Positions 35,728-48,542 of a stretch of DNA of 64,000 nt are shown here, piece after piece. Position numbers and translations under genes: made by a program. The stretch spans positions 1 through 64,000 of the forward strand of contig CALXLK010000009.1 of the NCBI GenBank assembly GCA_944389175.1, read 5' to 3'. Under the pieces are notes generated by a model. That model was given only the letters and a program-made list of their open reading frames with translations. It had not been told where the DNA came from and did not search any database. The stretch is from an uncultured Opitutales bacterium (GTDB lineage: Bacteria; Verrucomicrobiota; Verrucomicrobiia; Opitutales; Intestinicryptomonadaceae). Numbering within the stretch: position 1 is the first letter of the stretch; each line of letters begins with the position of its first letter.

Positions 35728-36422
35728 TGTTTGTTCTCCTTTGATTTTAAAATGTCCGGTCTGCGCTGTTTTGTTTTTTCCACCTGTTGCTGCCTTCGCC
35801 ACTGGCTTATTAGCTCGTGATTCCCAGACATCAAAACCTGCGGAACTTCCATTCCTCTGAATACGGCGGGTCTTGTATATTGTGGAAAAGATAGAAGATT
35901 GCCATTAAATGAATCGTTCGTCAAGGAATTTTCTTCGCCTAATACGCCTTTTACATATCGACACAAGGCGTCGGCTAAAACCGCCGCGGGCAAGGTGCCG
36001 TTGGTCAAGACGTAATCGCCTATGGAAATCTCCCTGTCGATGAGGCAGTCGCGAACTCTTTGGTCTATTCCTTCGTAATGGCCGCTGAGTATTATAAGGT
36101 GTTTCTTTTGCGAAAGCTCGGCCGCTATTTGGGGCGTCAGCCTCTCCCCGTCCGGGCACATGTATATTCTCGTGCAACCGGGAGTCTGCAAGGCTTCTAT
36201 CGCCGAAAATATAGGATCGGGCATTAGCAACATGCCCGGCCCTCCGCCGAACGGGCGGTCGTCGACATTCTTGTGCTTGCTCTTCGACCAGTCCCGAATG
36301 TCGTAGACGTTTAATTCGAGTATTCCGGCCTCTCTCGCGCGCGCAAGCATGCTCTCTCCCAAAAAGCCCGAAAGCATATTCGGGAAAAGCGTCAAGAAAT
36401 CAATCCTGAGTTTTGCGCCCAT
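35724..36422 (-). CDS. trmD: tRNA (guanine-N1)-methyltransferase TrmD
   Basis: A 232-residue SPOUT methyltransferase that makes m1G37 in tRNAs, which prevents frameshifting. The start at 36422 begins [14 protein letters not shown], the family N-terminus. [17 protein letters not shown] and the two trefoil-knot blocks [12 protein letters not shown] and [18 protein letters not shown] match the SAM and tRNA sites. It overlaps rplS by 4 bp. It is separated from rpsP by a terminator-like hairpin, and rimM, which often lies between rpsP and trmD, is absent here. Confidence 0.97.
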   Translation of the reverse strand: MGAKLRIDFLTLFPNMLSGFLGESMLARAREAGILELNVYDIRDWSKSKHKNVDDRPFGGGPGMLLMPDPIFSAIEALQTPGCTRIYMCPDGERLTPQIAAELSQKKHLIILSGHYEGIDQRVRDCLIDREISIGDYVLTNGTLPAAVLADALCRYVKGVLGEENSLTNDSFNGNLLSFPQYTRPAVFRGMEVPQVLMSGNHELISQWRRQQQVEKTKQRRPDILKSKENKQ

Positions 36423-36431
36423 TAAGAAAAG

Positions 36432-36466
36432 AAAAACCCGTGGCGAGCATAGTCGCTGCGGGTTTT
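36432..36466 (-). terminator. Terminator or attenuator between rpsP and trmD
   Basis: A 14-bp stem with two G-T pairs (36433-36446 with 36453-36466) and a 6-nt loop is followed on the minus strand by TTTTCTTTTC. It lies between rpsP and trmD, ends about 10 nt before the trmD start, and is well placed to lower transcription into trmD-rplS. Confidence 0.75.
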
Positions 36467-36484
36467 GAAACAAAGGTTTGCCTC

Positions 36485-36745
36485 TTAGGCATTGGCCGAG
36501 GCGGCCTTTGCCTTCTTGATGATTGCCTTGACAGTGTCGGAGGGCTGTGCACCCACGCTCACCCAGTAGTCGGCGCGTGCCAAGTCTATCTTCGACTCTA
36601 TATCCTTGCCTCTGGGGCTGGGATTGTACATGCCGATTGTCTCAACAAACTTTCCGTCGCGGCGCGCCGAGCTCTCGGCTACAACTACCCTGTATACGGG
36701 ATTGTGTGTCGAACCGTGTCTTTGTAATCTGATTTTAAGTGCCAT
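36485..36745 (-). CDS. rpsP: 30S ribosomal protein S16
   Basis: An 86-residue bS16 protein needed for 30S assembly. The N-terminal [42 protein letters not shown] is highly typical, with the short C-terminal Ala/Lys tail. It is the first gene of rpsP-trmD-rplS and has a promoter-like region directly upstream. Confidence 0.97.
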   Translation of the reverse strand: MALKIRLQRHGSTHNPVYRVVVAESSARRDGKFVETIGMYNPSPRGKDIESKIDLARADYWVSVGAQPSDTVKAIIKKAKAASANA

Positions 36746-36769
36746 ATTTATTATTCTTTTAGAAATTTA

Positions 36770-36805
36770 AACCGTTTATCAAATATTATAGGCGGGCTTT
36801 GTCAA
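36770..36805 (-). promoter_or_regulatory. Probable promoter of the rpsP operon
   Basis: On the minus strand, TTGACA (36805-36800) lies 9 bp before TATAAT (36790-36785) and about 16 bp before TTTGAT. The exact pairing is uncertain, but both boxes are strong matches and lie 40-60 bp ahead of the rpsP start. Confidence 0.45.
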
Positions 36806-36898
36806 ACGCTTTTTTTATTTTTTTGCCGATGCAAAAAATACAAAAAACGCGTTGCAGGCAAGACAAGGGCATGTCCATGCGCTGTAATAAGCGGCAAA

Positions 36899-36930
36899 CA
36901 AAAAAGCCTTCCGCTTGCGCGCGGAAGACT
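36899..36930 (-). terminator. Terminator of the HMGL-like aldolase gene
   Basis: A 10-bp stem, 36905-36914 with 36921-36930, has a G-T pair that exists only in the minus-strand RNA (A-C on the plus strand), and six Ts follow. This strand preference supports the direction. It lies 20 nt past the stop. Confidence 0.88.
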
Positions 36931-36949
36931 TGAAAATTCAAATCAAAGC

Positions 36950-37933
36950 CTACTTTGTCATATCGTCGTAGAAACTGACGATCTTGCCCTTGTTCGGACT
37001 TTCGTTGAACTCTATTGCGCTTTTTGGGTGGCGGTTTAGGAAACCCGTAATCATGTACGGGTAGTCGAATCCCCAACCCAGCTTGGCGCGCATCGGCTCG
37101 ATTTTGCGCTCTATGCACTCAAGCACGGGACGCATCCTGTACTTGGGATTGTGCAGGAAACCAATCAGCAGCTCCATCGGGCAGTTGCCCGCGCCGCGCC
37201 CCAGTCCGGCGAAAGTGGCATCGCAGAGGTTCGCGCCGCCTATGATGGCCTCTATAGTGTTCGAAAAGGCCATCTGAAGGTTGTTGTGGGCGTGGAAGCC
37301 TATGCGCTTGCCGCCGGCTTTCTCCTTGTACTTGCCCATCATAGCCCGAATCTGCTCCCCGTAGAACGAGCCGAAGCTGTCGACGAGGTAAATCGTGCCG
37401 ACGTCGGTCTTGGAAAGCAGCTCAAGGCTCTCGTCGAGCTCCGACTCCCTGACGGTGGATACCGCCATGATGTTGACGGTCGTCTCGTAGCCCTTGTCGG
37501 TCGCGTCCTTAATCATGTCCATAGCCAGGGGTATTTGGTGTATGTACGTGGCTATTCTGACCATGTCTATGGGCGAGTTTTCCTTGCTGACAATATCGGA
37601 TTTGTAGTCGCTCTTCTCGGCGTCGGCCATGACCGATATTTTCACGTCGCGCTTGTTGTCGCCAATTATGCGCTTAATGTCGTCGTCTTTGCAGAAGCGC
37701 CATGCTCCGTATTCGTCGCGGGAAAAAATCTTGTCGCTGTTCTTGTAGCCTATTTCCATGTAGTCTATGCCGGCGTCGGCGCATGCGTCGTAGACGGCGC
37801 GCACCGTCTCGTCATCGAAACGCGATGAATTCATCAATCCGCCGTCGCGGATTGTGCAGTCAAGCACGTTTAGTTCTTTTCTGAAGCCCACCCATCTTTC
37901 GGCGGCTTTTGTCTCTTCATTTTCTGGATTCAT
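36950..37933 (-). CDS. HMGL-like aldolase-family protein
   Basis: A 327-residue TIM-barrel protein of the HMGL-like group, which includes 4-hydroxy-2-oxovalerate aldolase, HMG-CoA lyase and isopropylmalate synthase. The metal-binding opening NVLDCTIRDGG (22-32) and the HAHNNLQMAFSN block (His-x-His metal ligands) are intact, as is GLGRGAGNCPMELL. It is about the size of MhpE/DmpG-type aldolases, but the partner dehydrogenase is not adjacent. These stand-alone aldolases occur in surface-glycan and unknown-pathway clusters, so I do not name a reaction. It is monocistronic with its own terminator; carA lies upstream behind another terminator. Confidence 0.8.
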   Translation of the reverse strand: MNPENEETKAAERWVGFRKELNVLDCTIRDGGLMNSSRFDDETVRAVYDACADAGIDYMEIGYKNSDKIFSRDEYGAWRFCKDDDIKRIIGDNKRDVKISVMADAEKSDYKSDIVSKENSPIDMVRIATYIHQIPLAMDMIKDATDKGYETTVNIMAVSTVRESELDESLELLSKTDVGTIYLVDSFGSFYGEQIRAMMGKYKEKAGGKRIGFHAHNNLQMAFSNTIEAIIGGANLCDATFAGLGRGAGNCPMELLIGFLHNPKYRMRPVLECIERKIEPMRAKLGWGFDYPYMITGFLNRHPKSAIEFNESPNKGKIVSFYDDMTK

Positions 37934-37959
37934 ATTCTTCCCTGTTTATTCTTCTTTAC

Positions 37960-37998
37960 AAAAAAACCCGAATGCACTCTTCCGGCATTCGGGTTTTT
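37960..37998 (-). terminator. Terminator of carA
   Basis: A 14-bp stem, AAAAACCCGAATGC (37962-37975) with GCATTCGGGTTTTT (37985-37998). It lies 130 nt after the carA stop, longer than usual, but no other gene ends here. Confidence 0.78.
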
Positions 37999-38131
37999 CA
38001 AGACAACACCTATCAAGCTGCTCACCGAACACCATGTCGCATGCAATAATAGAAGTAGCCTGTAAAATATTTTGTCATATTGCGTCCATTGAGAACGGTT
38101 TTTCGCCCTTTGCAAGCTTTTTTTTATATTT

Positions 38132-39283
38132 TTATGAATTTTTTTTGACGAGTTCGTAGAAATCGGCAAAAAGCTTCGACGCCTCGTTTGGCCCGGGCGC
38201 AGCTTCGGGGTGGTACTGCACGGAAAACACCGGCAGATCCCTGTGCCTTAATCCCTCCACAGTGTTGTCGTTGAGGTTTATCTCGGTGACGATCGCCCCG
38301 ACCTTTTCAAGCGACTTCGCATCGGCTGCAAAACCGTGGTTCTGCGCCGTTATAGACACCAGACCCGTCTCGAGGTTCTTAACCGGCTGGTTTCCGCCCC
38401 TGTGGCCAAACTTCAGCTTGTATGTCTGCGCGCCAAGGGCGTGCGTTATCACCTGGTGGCCAAAGCATATTCCAAACGTCGGATATTTTTTTATCAGCAC
38501 AGAAACCGTATCGTGCGCGTACCCGACAGCCGAGGGGTCTCCCGGCCCGTTTGAAAGAAAGACGCACTGCGGCCCGAATTCGGAAATTTCCTCCGCCGAC
38601 GCCGTCGCCGGGAACACGGTAACATCGAACCCGTTAAAGGCCAGGCGCCTGAATATGGAAGTCTTAGCGCCGAAATCTATGGCCGCGCATTTAAAGAGCG
38701 GGCGGCGGCGCTCAAAATTGTAAAGTTTTGTGCCGCAAACAGTGAACGGCTTGAGTTCCTCGTCGGATAGGTCGAAGTGGTACGGCTTTTTGCAGGAAAC
38801 TTTTTTCACGTAGTCGACGCCCACCAAGCCCTTCCAGCCCTGCGCCTTTGCTACGGCCTCTTCGGCCGATATGCCCTCGGTAGACAGGCACGCCTTCATG
38901 GCGCCTGCATCGCGGATTTTCTTTGTAACGGCACGCGTATCTATGCCGCTTATGGCCGGAACGCCGGCATTTTCAAGGTACTGCTGGATCGTCTGGCGCG
39001 CGCGCCAGTTGCTGGAGATTGGGCTTACATCGCGAACGACAAAACCCGAAACCTTAACCCCGTCGGATTCGTCGTCTTCGGGATTTACCCCGTAATTGCC
39101 AATCTGCACCGAAGTCATCGTAACAATTTGCCCGAAATACGACGGATCCGTCAAAATCTCCTGGTATCCCGTCATAGACGTGTTAAAAACAGCCTCGCCA
39201 ACGACGGTCTTAATCGCGCCGAAAGCCTTGCCCTGATATACGCTGCCGTCCTCTAACGCTAAAATTGCTCTATTGCCGCTCAT
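38132..39283 (-). CDS. carA: Carbamoyl-phosphate synthase small subunit
   Basis: A 383-residue glutamine amidotransferase subunit that feeds ammonia to CarB. The start at 39283 begins MSGNRAILALEDGSVY, the normal family opening; the longer frame adds 17 unrelated residues. The small-subunit domain has FNTSMTGYQEILTDPSY. The class I amidotransferase domain has FLSNGPGDPSA, the nucleophile Cys in TFGICFGHQ (Phe in place of the usual Leu) and the QYHPEA His-Glu pair. It is unlinked to carB (about 15 kb away). Confidence 0.97.
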   Translation of the reverse strand: MSGNRAILALEDGSVYQGKAFGAIKTVVGEAVFNTSMTGYQEILTDPSYFGQIVTMTSVQIGNYGVNPEDDESDGVKVSGFVVRDVSPISSNWRARQTIQQYLENAGVPAISGIDTRAVTKKIRDAGAMKACLSTEGISAEEAVAKAQGWKGLVGVDYVKKVSCKKPYHFDLSDEELKPFTVCGTKLYNFERRRPLFKCAAIDFGAKTSIFRRLAFNGFDVTVFPATASAEEISEFGPQCVFLSNGPGDPSAVGYAHDTVSVLIKKYPTFGICFGHQVITHALGAQTYKLKFGHRGGNQPVKNLETGLVSITAQNHGFAADAKSLEKVGAIVTEINLNDNTVEGLRHRDLPVFSVQYHPEAAPGPNEASKLFADFYELVKKNS

Positions 39284-39809
39284 ATTCTTTTTTAACCTTT
39301 TAAGTAAACAGCTTCGCAATATCATTTCAACCAAAAAAGAAACACAGCATTATAAAACGCCGCAAGAGGGCGACGATCGGCAAAAACATGCCCCGCATAT
39401 TGCCCAAAACACAATTCATTCCCCGCAACGGACGGATTCTCCCAGAAAACCCCTCCGAGGCAAAATAACGGAGCGCTTTGGCCCCAAAACGGCTTTAGCC
39501 AATAAGACTTCACCCCAATTTCGCCGCGGAAATATTTTTTTTTGCGCGCATTCCTTTTTTACATGCTTTTTGCTCGCATCCCTTTTTACGTGCGCCGCGG
39601 CGGTAGATTTTAGCTTTATGTAAAAAACAAAAGCGCCGTCGCGGCCGTTTTCGCCGCGCAACGCGCGCGGCGCGCAGGCCCGGGCGCTTTAATTTGAGAG
39701 CCTTCCCGGCAACTTCGCCTGCGCCCTCCAAAAAAAAGTGTTCCACCTATGCAGCACCTCAAAAAAAAGTGCCTACAAAACAGCTTAACAGCCAAATTCG
39801 ACACGACGT
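39284..39809. other. Gene-free stretch upstream of carA
   Basis: This lies downstream of the aldolase gene fba and upstream of carA, both minus strand. Short basic reading frames here are low-complexity. CAAAAAAAAGTG occurs twice 31 bp apart (39729-39740 and 39760-39771). ATTATA at 39349-39354 (TATAAT on the minus strand) may be the carA -10 box, but no good -35 goes with it. Confidence 0.45.
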
Positions 39810-39836
39810 AAAAAAGCGCCGCAAGACTGCGGCGCT
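39810..39836 (-). terminator. Terminator of the fructose-bisphosphate aldolase gene
   Basis: An 8-bp stem, AGCGCCGC (39815-39822) with GCGGCGCT (39829-39836), followed on the minus strand by T6. It is 35 nt past the stop. Confidence 0.88.
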
Positions 39837-39870
39837 CTCGAAATTTATTTTAAATGCGATCCGGTGCAAA

Positions 39871-40863
39871 TTAAGCCTTGCCGGCAGAACCGAGAACGCT
39901 CTCGACCTTGTGCATGTAGAGCTTCTTGAGCTCGTCGCGGGCGGGGCCGAGATACTTTCTGGGATCGAATTCGGCGGGCTTTAGGGCAAAGACCTCGCGG
40001 ACAGCGGCAGTCATTGCCAGACGGCCGTCGCTGTCGATATTGATCTTGCATACGGCCGACGCGGCGGCCTGGCGGAGCTGCTCTTCCGGGATGCCGACAG
40101 CCGCCTCGAGTTTGCCGCCGTACTTGTTGATGATGTCAACGTACTGCTGCGGAACGGAAGACGAACCGTGCAAGACAATCGGGAAGCCGGGAATGCGCTT
40201 TTCAACTTCCTTGAGGATGTCGAAACGCAGCGGCGGCGGAACGAGTCTGCCGTTGGCGTCGCGCGTGCACTGCTCGGGCTTAAACTTGTACGCGCCGTGC
40301 GATGTGCCGATGGATATTGCCAAAGAGTCGACGCCCGTCTTTTTAACGAAGTCTTCAACTTCCTCGGGACGCGTGTAGGAGTGTGTTTCGTGGGAAACCT
40401 CGTCTTCGATGCCCGCCAGAACGCCGAGCTCGCCCTCGACTGTTACGTCGTACTTGTGGGCGTATTCGACAACCTTGGCAGTCAGCGCGACGTTTTCGTC
40501 ATAGGGATGAGCCGAACCGTCAATCATGACCGACGAGAAGCCGTACTCTATGCACGATTTGCAGAGCTCAAAAGTATCTCCGTGGTCGAGGTGGAGCACA
40601 ATCGGAATGGCATAACCGAGTTCCTTGGCGTATTCGCATGCGCCCTGGGCCATGTATCTAAGCAGGGTCTGATTTGCATACTTGCGAGCGCCGCTTGAAA
40701 CCTGCAATATTACAGGCGATTTCTTTTCGACGCAGGCCTGTATGATAGCCTGCATTTGTTCCATATTATTAAAGTTAAACGCCGGAATGGCATATTTGCC
40801 TTCGAAAGCCTTTTTAAAAAGCTCGCGCGTGTTAACCAAACCAAGTTCTTTGTATGATACCAT
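39871..40863 (-). CDS. fba: Class II fructose-bisphosphate aldolase
   Basis: A 330-residue zinc-dependent aldolase that cleaves fructose 1,6-bisphosphate, the step after PPi-PFK. The start at 40863 begins MVSYKELGLVNTRELFKKA. Zinc ligands are in VLHLDHGDTFE and the IEYGFSSVMIDGSAHP signature. The catalytic and phosphate-binding blocks SIGTSHGAYKF and VLHGSSSVPQQ are intact. The gene is monocistronic. Upstream is a 470-bp AT-rich gap without a recognisable gene. Confidence 0.96.
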   Translation of the reverse strand: MVSYKELGLVNTRELFKKAFEGKYAIPAFNFNNMEQMQAIIQACVEKKSPVILQVSSGARKYANQTLLRYMAQGACEYAKELGYAIPIVLHLDHGDTFELCKSCIEYGFSSVMIDGSAHPYDENVALTAKVVEYAHKYDVTVEGELGVLAGIEDEVSHETHSYTRPEEVEDFVKKTGVDSLAISIGTSHGAYKFKPEQCTRDANGRLVPPPLRFDILKEVEKRIPGFPIVLHGSSSVPQQYVDIINKYGGKLEAAVGIPEEQLRQAAASAVCKINIDSDGRLAMTAAVREVFALKPAEFDPRKYLGPARDELKKLYMHKVESVLGSAGKA

Positions 40864-41281
40864 AGTTATTATTTTGATTGAGGCTCTTATTGAAAAAAAA
40901 ACGAAAATCAAATGCAAACAAAAAAAGCCACTTTTTTGCCGCGCCCCAAGCATCAGGAAATGACGAGAGAAACTCAGAAAAATAAAAGCATAAAAATGCG
41001 CAACGCTAAATACTCGCAAGAAAAACAATCAAAACCAAAAGCGCGCGCGTTCCCAGCAAATGAAACTTTTTTTTTTTGCTTTTTGCCCCCGCTAAAAAGC
41101 GCCGATACTACCCATCTCTTTTTCCCCTTGCCCCCCTAAAAAATAGGGAAGGAGAAAATTTGCATGCGCAGTTTCCCTTTCCCCAAAGCAACGCCTGCGC
41201 ACAACTACTTGGATGCACACATTCAATTGCGAAATTCCGGGCGGCTTCGAGAAATACGTGGGCGCCATCGGGAACAAACAC
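40864..41281. other. AT-rich gene-free stretch upstream of fba
   Basis: A long leader or intergenic region with alternating A- and T-runs and a pyrimidine-rich patch near 41100-41160. I see no gene and no named riboswitch. The fba promoter must lie in it. Confidence 0.45.
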
Positions 41282-41333
41282 GCCCCGGCTTAATGCGTCG
41301 GGGCCTGCCTAAGAAAGTTAACAAAAGTCCAGC

Positions 41334-42125
41334 CTATTTGCCGAGCTGGCTTTCGACAGCCTCCTTTGCCATCTTCTCCATAATAGCGTAGCATGCTGCG
41401 GTCGGGTGGACGCCGTCTTTTGCCATGTCCGGGTCCAGACCCTTTTGGGCGTTTGCAAGTTTCGAGAAATAGTCGAGGTACAATATGGAATTTTTCTGCG
41501 CGTAATCCTTTAGCATGGCGTTTATCTTGGCTATGCTTTCAACGGACTTAATCTGGGGCCTCCACCTGTAGCTTGACGCCGGCAATATCGAGCATATGAT
41601 GGGCTTTACCGAGTTGGCCTTGGCTATTTCGCACATCGATATCACATTGCCCACGACATTTTCTTCGGCAATATATCCGCTGTTGCGCGCCACGTCGTTT
41701 GTGCCTGCAAGTATTAGAACCACCTGCGGTTTGAGAGCGAGAACGTCGTTGCGAAAGCGCACGAGCATTTGCGAGGTAACCTGACCGCTTATGCCGCGGC
41801 CAACGTAATTATTCTCGGAAAAGAAGTTCGGCCGAACCTTGGCCCAAGCATCGGTAATGCTGTCTCCCATAAACACGGCAACCGGCGCTTTCTTTAATTC
41901 GGCGTTGTCTTTGGCATATCTGGAAAAATTCGCAGCGTCCTCGTTATACATGTAGTCGATTGTCTTTATAGTCCACGGATACGTCCTTTTCTGGGGCTTT
42001 TCCGCTTGCGCCTTCTGTTGGGCCGGATTGCCCGCCGGCTTCCGAGCCGCCGCGTTTACATTTGCGGCGAATCCGAGCGCGCAAAAAATCAAAACAACAA
42101 AAATTTTTATCTGCCGTGTGTTCAT
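41334..42125 (-). CDS. Exported SGNH/GDSL-family hydrolase
   Basis: A 263-residue secreted esterase-like protein, starting at 42125 so that the signal peptide (QIKIFVVLIFCALGFAANVNA) is directly N-terminal. Block I is GDSIT (catalytic Ser89), block II GRGISGQ (oxyanion Gly), block III GTND (Asn143), and block V DGVHP (Asp237, His240). All catalytic residues are present. SGNH enzymes of this length often deacetylate glycans or act as rhamnogalacturonan acetylesterases. It is divergent from the large GH2 gene, so they may be co-regulated in glycan breakdown. A weak GC hairpin (41282-41304) lies after the stop. Confidence 0.9.
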   Translation of the reverse strand: MNTRQIKIFVVLIFCALGFAANVNAAARKPAGNPAQQKAQAEKPQKRTYPWTIKTIDYMYNEDAANFSRYAKDNAELKKAPVAVFMGDSITDAWAKVRPNFFSENNYVGRGISGQVTSQMLVRFRNDVLALKPQVVLILAGTNDVARNSGYIAEENVVGNVISMCEIAKANSVKPIICSILPASSYRWRPQIKSVESIAKINAMLKDYAQKNSILYLDYFSKLANAQKGLDPDMAKDGVHPTAACYAIMEKMAKEAVESQLGK

Positions 42126-42480
42126 AGGAATGCTCTCTACCACCGCCCCCGCGGTTTTTCAACCATAAAAAGAGCAAAGTCGCATTGCGCCCGAAAGGAA
42201 ACATCGCAAAAAAAATGAAAGGCGCTGGAGCGCACGCCTTTGACCGCCCTTTTATGATGTTTTTAAGCAAGTTCTTTTTCAAAATACACCCGCGGCAGAG
42301 CGCTGTATGGGTGGAGTGGAAAAAAAGCTAGGCTAAAAAACTTTATAAAACTAAAAAGCACGACAGCTTTGAATGAACCACAAAGGCGAAGAACAAAGGC
42401 GCGTTTGCCAGAAGCGGGAAAAGAATGGATGAGAACCCGAAGCTATTACAAAACGCGCCGCGCGCGCGGCAAGTTGCAAA
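42126..42480. other. Divergent intergenic region with purine-rich block C
   Basis: This lies between the divergent SGNH and GH2 genes. The plus strand has a purine-rich patch with GTGGAGTGG (42311-42319) followed by A7, the same word as in blocks A and F. I see no ORF. Promoters for both genes should be here. Confidence 0.45.
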
Positions 42481-42484
42481 AATA

Positions 42485-45955
<3,471 letters not shown>

Positions 45956-45981
45956 ATTTCCAAATGCTTGCATCCTTCTTG

Positions 45982-46009
45982 CGGCGCGCGTTTGCGCGCC
46001 GTTTTTTTT
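45982..46009 (+). terminator. Terminator of the GH2 gene
   Basis: An 8-bp GC stem, CGGCGCGC (45982-45989) with GCGCGCCG (45994-46001), loop GTTT, then T8. It lies 27 nt past the stop. Confidence 0.94.
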
Positions 46010-46084
46010 GCGAATCATTTTATTAAATCCAAAAAGTTTCTCCAGAAGGGGCAATTAGCGTATTTCTCCCAAGATAGGCAGTCT

Positions 46085-46215
46085 TTTTTGCCTGTGTGTA
46101 TAGGGGTGGAAGAGAAAAAAGGAGAGAAAGAGCGCCAGTAGGATGGAAAAATACGGGGAAAGATGGGTAAATGGGAAAAAGAAAAAAAGCAAACGGCAAG
46201 GATGTAAATAGCGGC
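46085..46215 (+). repeat. Purine-rich intergenic block D
   Basis: A GA-rich, C-poor block between the GH2 terminator and the first chemoreceptor-like gene. It contains AGGGGTGGA (46102-46110, also in block F), AAAAATACGGGG (46147-46158) and GGGGAAAGATG (46155-46165, also in block E at 50922-50932). There is no coding potential on either strand that I would trust. Confidence 0.5.
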
Positions 46216-46291
46216 GGCAAATAAGAGTTTTTGCAGGCGTTTTTTTGGGGCGTGGAAAGTGGCGGAAAAATTCCGCGCGGTGAGATTACGC

Positions 46292-46319
46292 TTGATACGT
46301 GGCAAATATGCTATTTAAT
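46292..46319 (+). promoter_or_regulatory. Possible promoter of the chemoreceptor pair
   Basis: TTGATA (46292-46297), a 16-bp spacer and TTTAAT (46314-46319), followed by the start codon 22 bp later. Both boxes match 5 of 6. Confidence 0.45.
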
Positions 46320-46340
46320 GGAGCGCGGTTTTGAATAGGA

Positions 46341-48542
46341 ATGAGAATCTCGCTGAGACTGGCCGTAAGCGTGGCATCGATGCTGCTGGTATCGATACCC
46401 GTCTTGTGCATATGCTTATTCACGACGCTTTCAAACAACTGGCTAAAAAATAACATAACTAGGCTCTACACCGAGGCCGATACGGAGATGGCTATTCAGG
46501 CCACGGCCGATATATACCGAATGTGCGAAATTCTCACGGCCCGCGATAAAGGATTTGCCGCCGCGGTGGAAGAGGCATTGGTGAAGTCGTTTATGGAGCT
46601 CGGCGCACCGGAACTGACTAAAAAGACCTATAAGCGGCGCATTGTATCAACCGAGTTCCCGAATGAAGAAAAAGAAGCCGACATACGGCTGTTAAAGTTT
46701 GGCAACACCGTCATAGACTGCGCCGATGCGGAAAACAAAAACGCGGCCGCGAATACCGTCTTAGACCGGCTAAAGAAGCGTTTTGGATGCGATTTTACCG
46801 TTCTTGCGAAAATAAACGACGAGGGCGATTTTCTGAGGGTGGCCAGCACGTACTCGGAGACGTCGGGCAAGAACATATCGGGCACATATATACCGTCGAA
46901 TGCCCAAAACCTGCAGCGTTCGGCCGTGATAGAGTCGCTGCTTTCGGGGACTCCGTACTACGGTTTTATAACGTCGTCTACATCCACAATTTCCACGAAC
47001 TACCTGCCTATATTCGACAGGTCTGGAATGGTGATAGGAGCAATGTTTTTCGGTTTTGAACAGGCGTCGGTAAAAGACATGGAGCGCTATATATCTTCCG
47101 TGAACGCGGCGCTAAAGTGCAATGCTTGGGCGATAGACGAATCCAACCCGGAAAATCCGATAGTAAAGATATCGCACGGGCAGTCGGAATCAAACTTAAG
47201 CATAAAAGAGGCCACTTCGCTTGTGCGCAAGAATGCCGCCTTTGAAATAATAGAAAAAAGCCGTGTTCTAAAGGGAGGGAAAATAGGGACCGAAATATAT
47301 CAGCCCCCGAGTCCAGACGGTAGAAAATACCTGCTTACCTACACCTACTACCGTCCGTGGAAGTGGGTCATAGGAACACTGACCGAGCTTGACGACTTCA
47401 ACCAACAAGCCTCCTCAATAGCCGATAATTTTAGCGACGGCATGGCGAACGCCCCACGAAACATTTTGATAATTGCCCTGTTGGTCGGGGCGCTGGCTTT
47501 CGTCTTGTCGACGCAGCCGATAAAGAGGATAAAGTTTTTAATAACGGTTGCGCGCGCGCTTGCCGAAGCGAATCCGGCAAAGGCGCGGGAAATGGTGGAA
47601 GATTTCGAGGCCAAGGGCCATTCGATGGCCGAAGGCACGGGCGCGGCGCTGTTGTCGTTAAAGGCCGTGTCGGCGCATTTGAGCGCGCTTGCCGAAGACA
47701 TATCCGACGATGCCGCGGGACTGTCCCAGATAACGGGGAAAATATCCGCCTTCGCCCGGAACGCCGAAAGCGCCAACGACGACGAACTATTGCAGATGAA
47801 AAACATCGCGCGGACCGGACGCACGATTTTGGCCTCGTCGGCAGATCTTAAGAAGACGACGCAAACGTCGGCCGAGGAGATACAAAAGGCGCTCGAGCTA
47901 AACAGGGAGTGCGAAAACGCGCTAGACTCGCTCATGCGCAAATACGACACTCTCGCCGCCGCTTCTAACAGCGTTTCGCAAAAGCTCTCCATAATAAACG
48001 ACAACGCCGAGAAAATCACAGCGCTTATAAGCGACATATCCGACGTGAGCGTCAGGACGAACATGCTCTCGCTCAACGCCTCCATTGAAGCGGAGAAGGC
48101 GGGGGAAAACGGGCTTGGCTTTGCCGTGGTGTCGCGACGGATACGCGCGCTTGCCGACACGACCGAAAAGGCCTCCAACGACATAAACGACATAGTTGTT
48201 CAGATGCGCGGATCGGTCAATTCGGGAGTTATGGAGATGGACAGGTTTAGCGCCAGCATGCGCGGCAACTCGCGCACGACGGTCGCCACGGCGAAGAAGC
48301 TATCTTCGACGATATCGAATATAGAGTCGATAGGTCCAAAGTTTGAAAACATAGCCGATAGGATTTCGGAGCTTGCAAAGATAGCCATATCGATAACCGA
48401 TTCCATACAAAACCTCTCAAAAGACACGGAAAAGATAGGCGCAGACATAAACGAGCTCAGCGACGCCGACAAAGTCGCAGAGCTTATTGGGATGGAAGTG
48501 GGCAATTCGAACAACATAACGCGGAGGCCGAAACGCTCATGA
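46341..48542 (+). CDS. Double-Cache methyl-accepting chemotaxis-like receptor 1
   Basis: A 733-residue membrane receptor. A transmembrane helix at about 8-30 is followed by a periplasmic Cache3-Cache2-type sensor (CDFTVLAKINDEGDFLRVAST; NYLPIFDRSGMVIGAMFFG) and a second Cache-like part (TYTYYRPWKWVIGT). The second transmembrane helix is at about 374-390. The cytoplasmic part is a long helical bundle with a signalling-domain tip, RTNMLSLNASIEAEKAGENG followed by LGFAVVSRRIR (572-602). Usual MCP tips read TNLLALNAAIEAARAGExGRGFAVVADEVR, so this one lacks the second Arg-Gly and the Asp-Glu-Val. No CheA, CheW or flagellar gene is in the window. It overlaps the next gene by 4 bp (ATGA). Confidence 0.86.
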   Translation: MRISLRLAVSVASMLLVSIPVLCICLFTTLSNNWLKNNITRLYTEADTEMAIQATADIYRMCEILTARDKGFAAAVEEALVKSFMELGAPELTKKTYKRRIVSTEFPNEEKEADIRLLKFGNTVIDCADAENKNAAANTVLDRLKKRFGCDFTVLAKINDEGDFLRVASTYSETSGKNISGTYIPSNAQNLQRSAVIESLLSGTPYYGFITSSTSTISTNYLPIFDRSGMVIGAMFFGFEQASVKDMERYISSVNAALKCNAWAIDESNPENPIVKISHGQSESNLSIKEATSLVRKNAAFEIIEKSRVLKGGKIGTEIYQPPSPDGRKYLLTYTYYRPWKWVIGTLTELDDFNQQASSIADNFSDGMANAPRNILIIALLVGALAFVLSTQPIKRIKFLITVARALAEANPAKAREMVEDFEAKGHSMAEGTGAALLSLKAVSAHLSALAEDISDDAAGLSQITGKISAFARNAESANDDELLQMKNIARTGRTILASSADLKKTTQTSAEEIQKALELNRECENALDSLMRKYDTLAAASNSVSQKLSIINDNAEKITALISDISDVSVRTNMLSLNASIEAEKAGENGLGFAVVSRRIRALADTTEKASNDINDIVVQMRGSVNSGVMEMDRFSASMRGNSRTTVATAKKLSSTISNIESIGPKFENIADRISELAKIAISITDSIQNLSKDTEKIGADINELSDADKVAELIGMEVGNSNNITRRPKRS

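Noticed and set aside
39510-39804. Short basic minus-strand ORFs in the gap upstream of carA
   Set aside because: Low complexity, no ribosome site and no recognisable motif.
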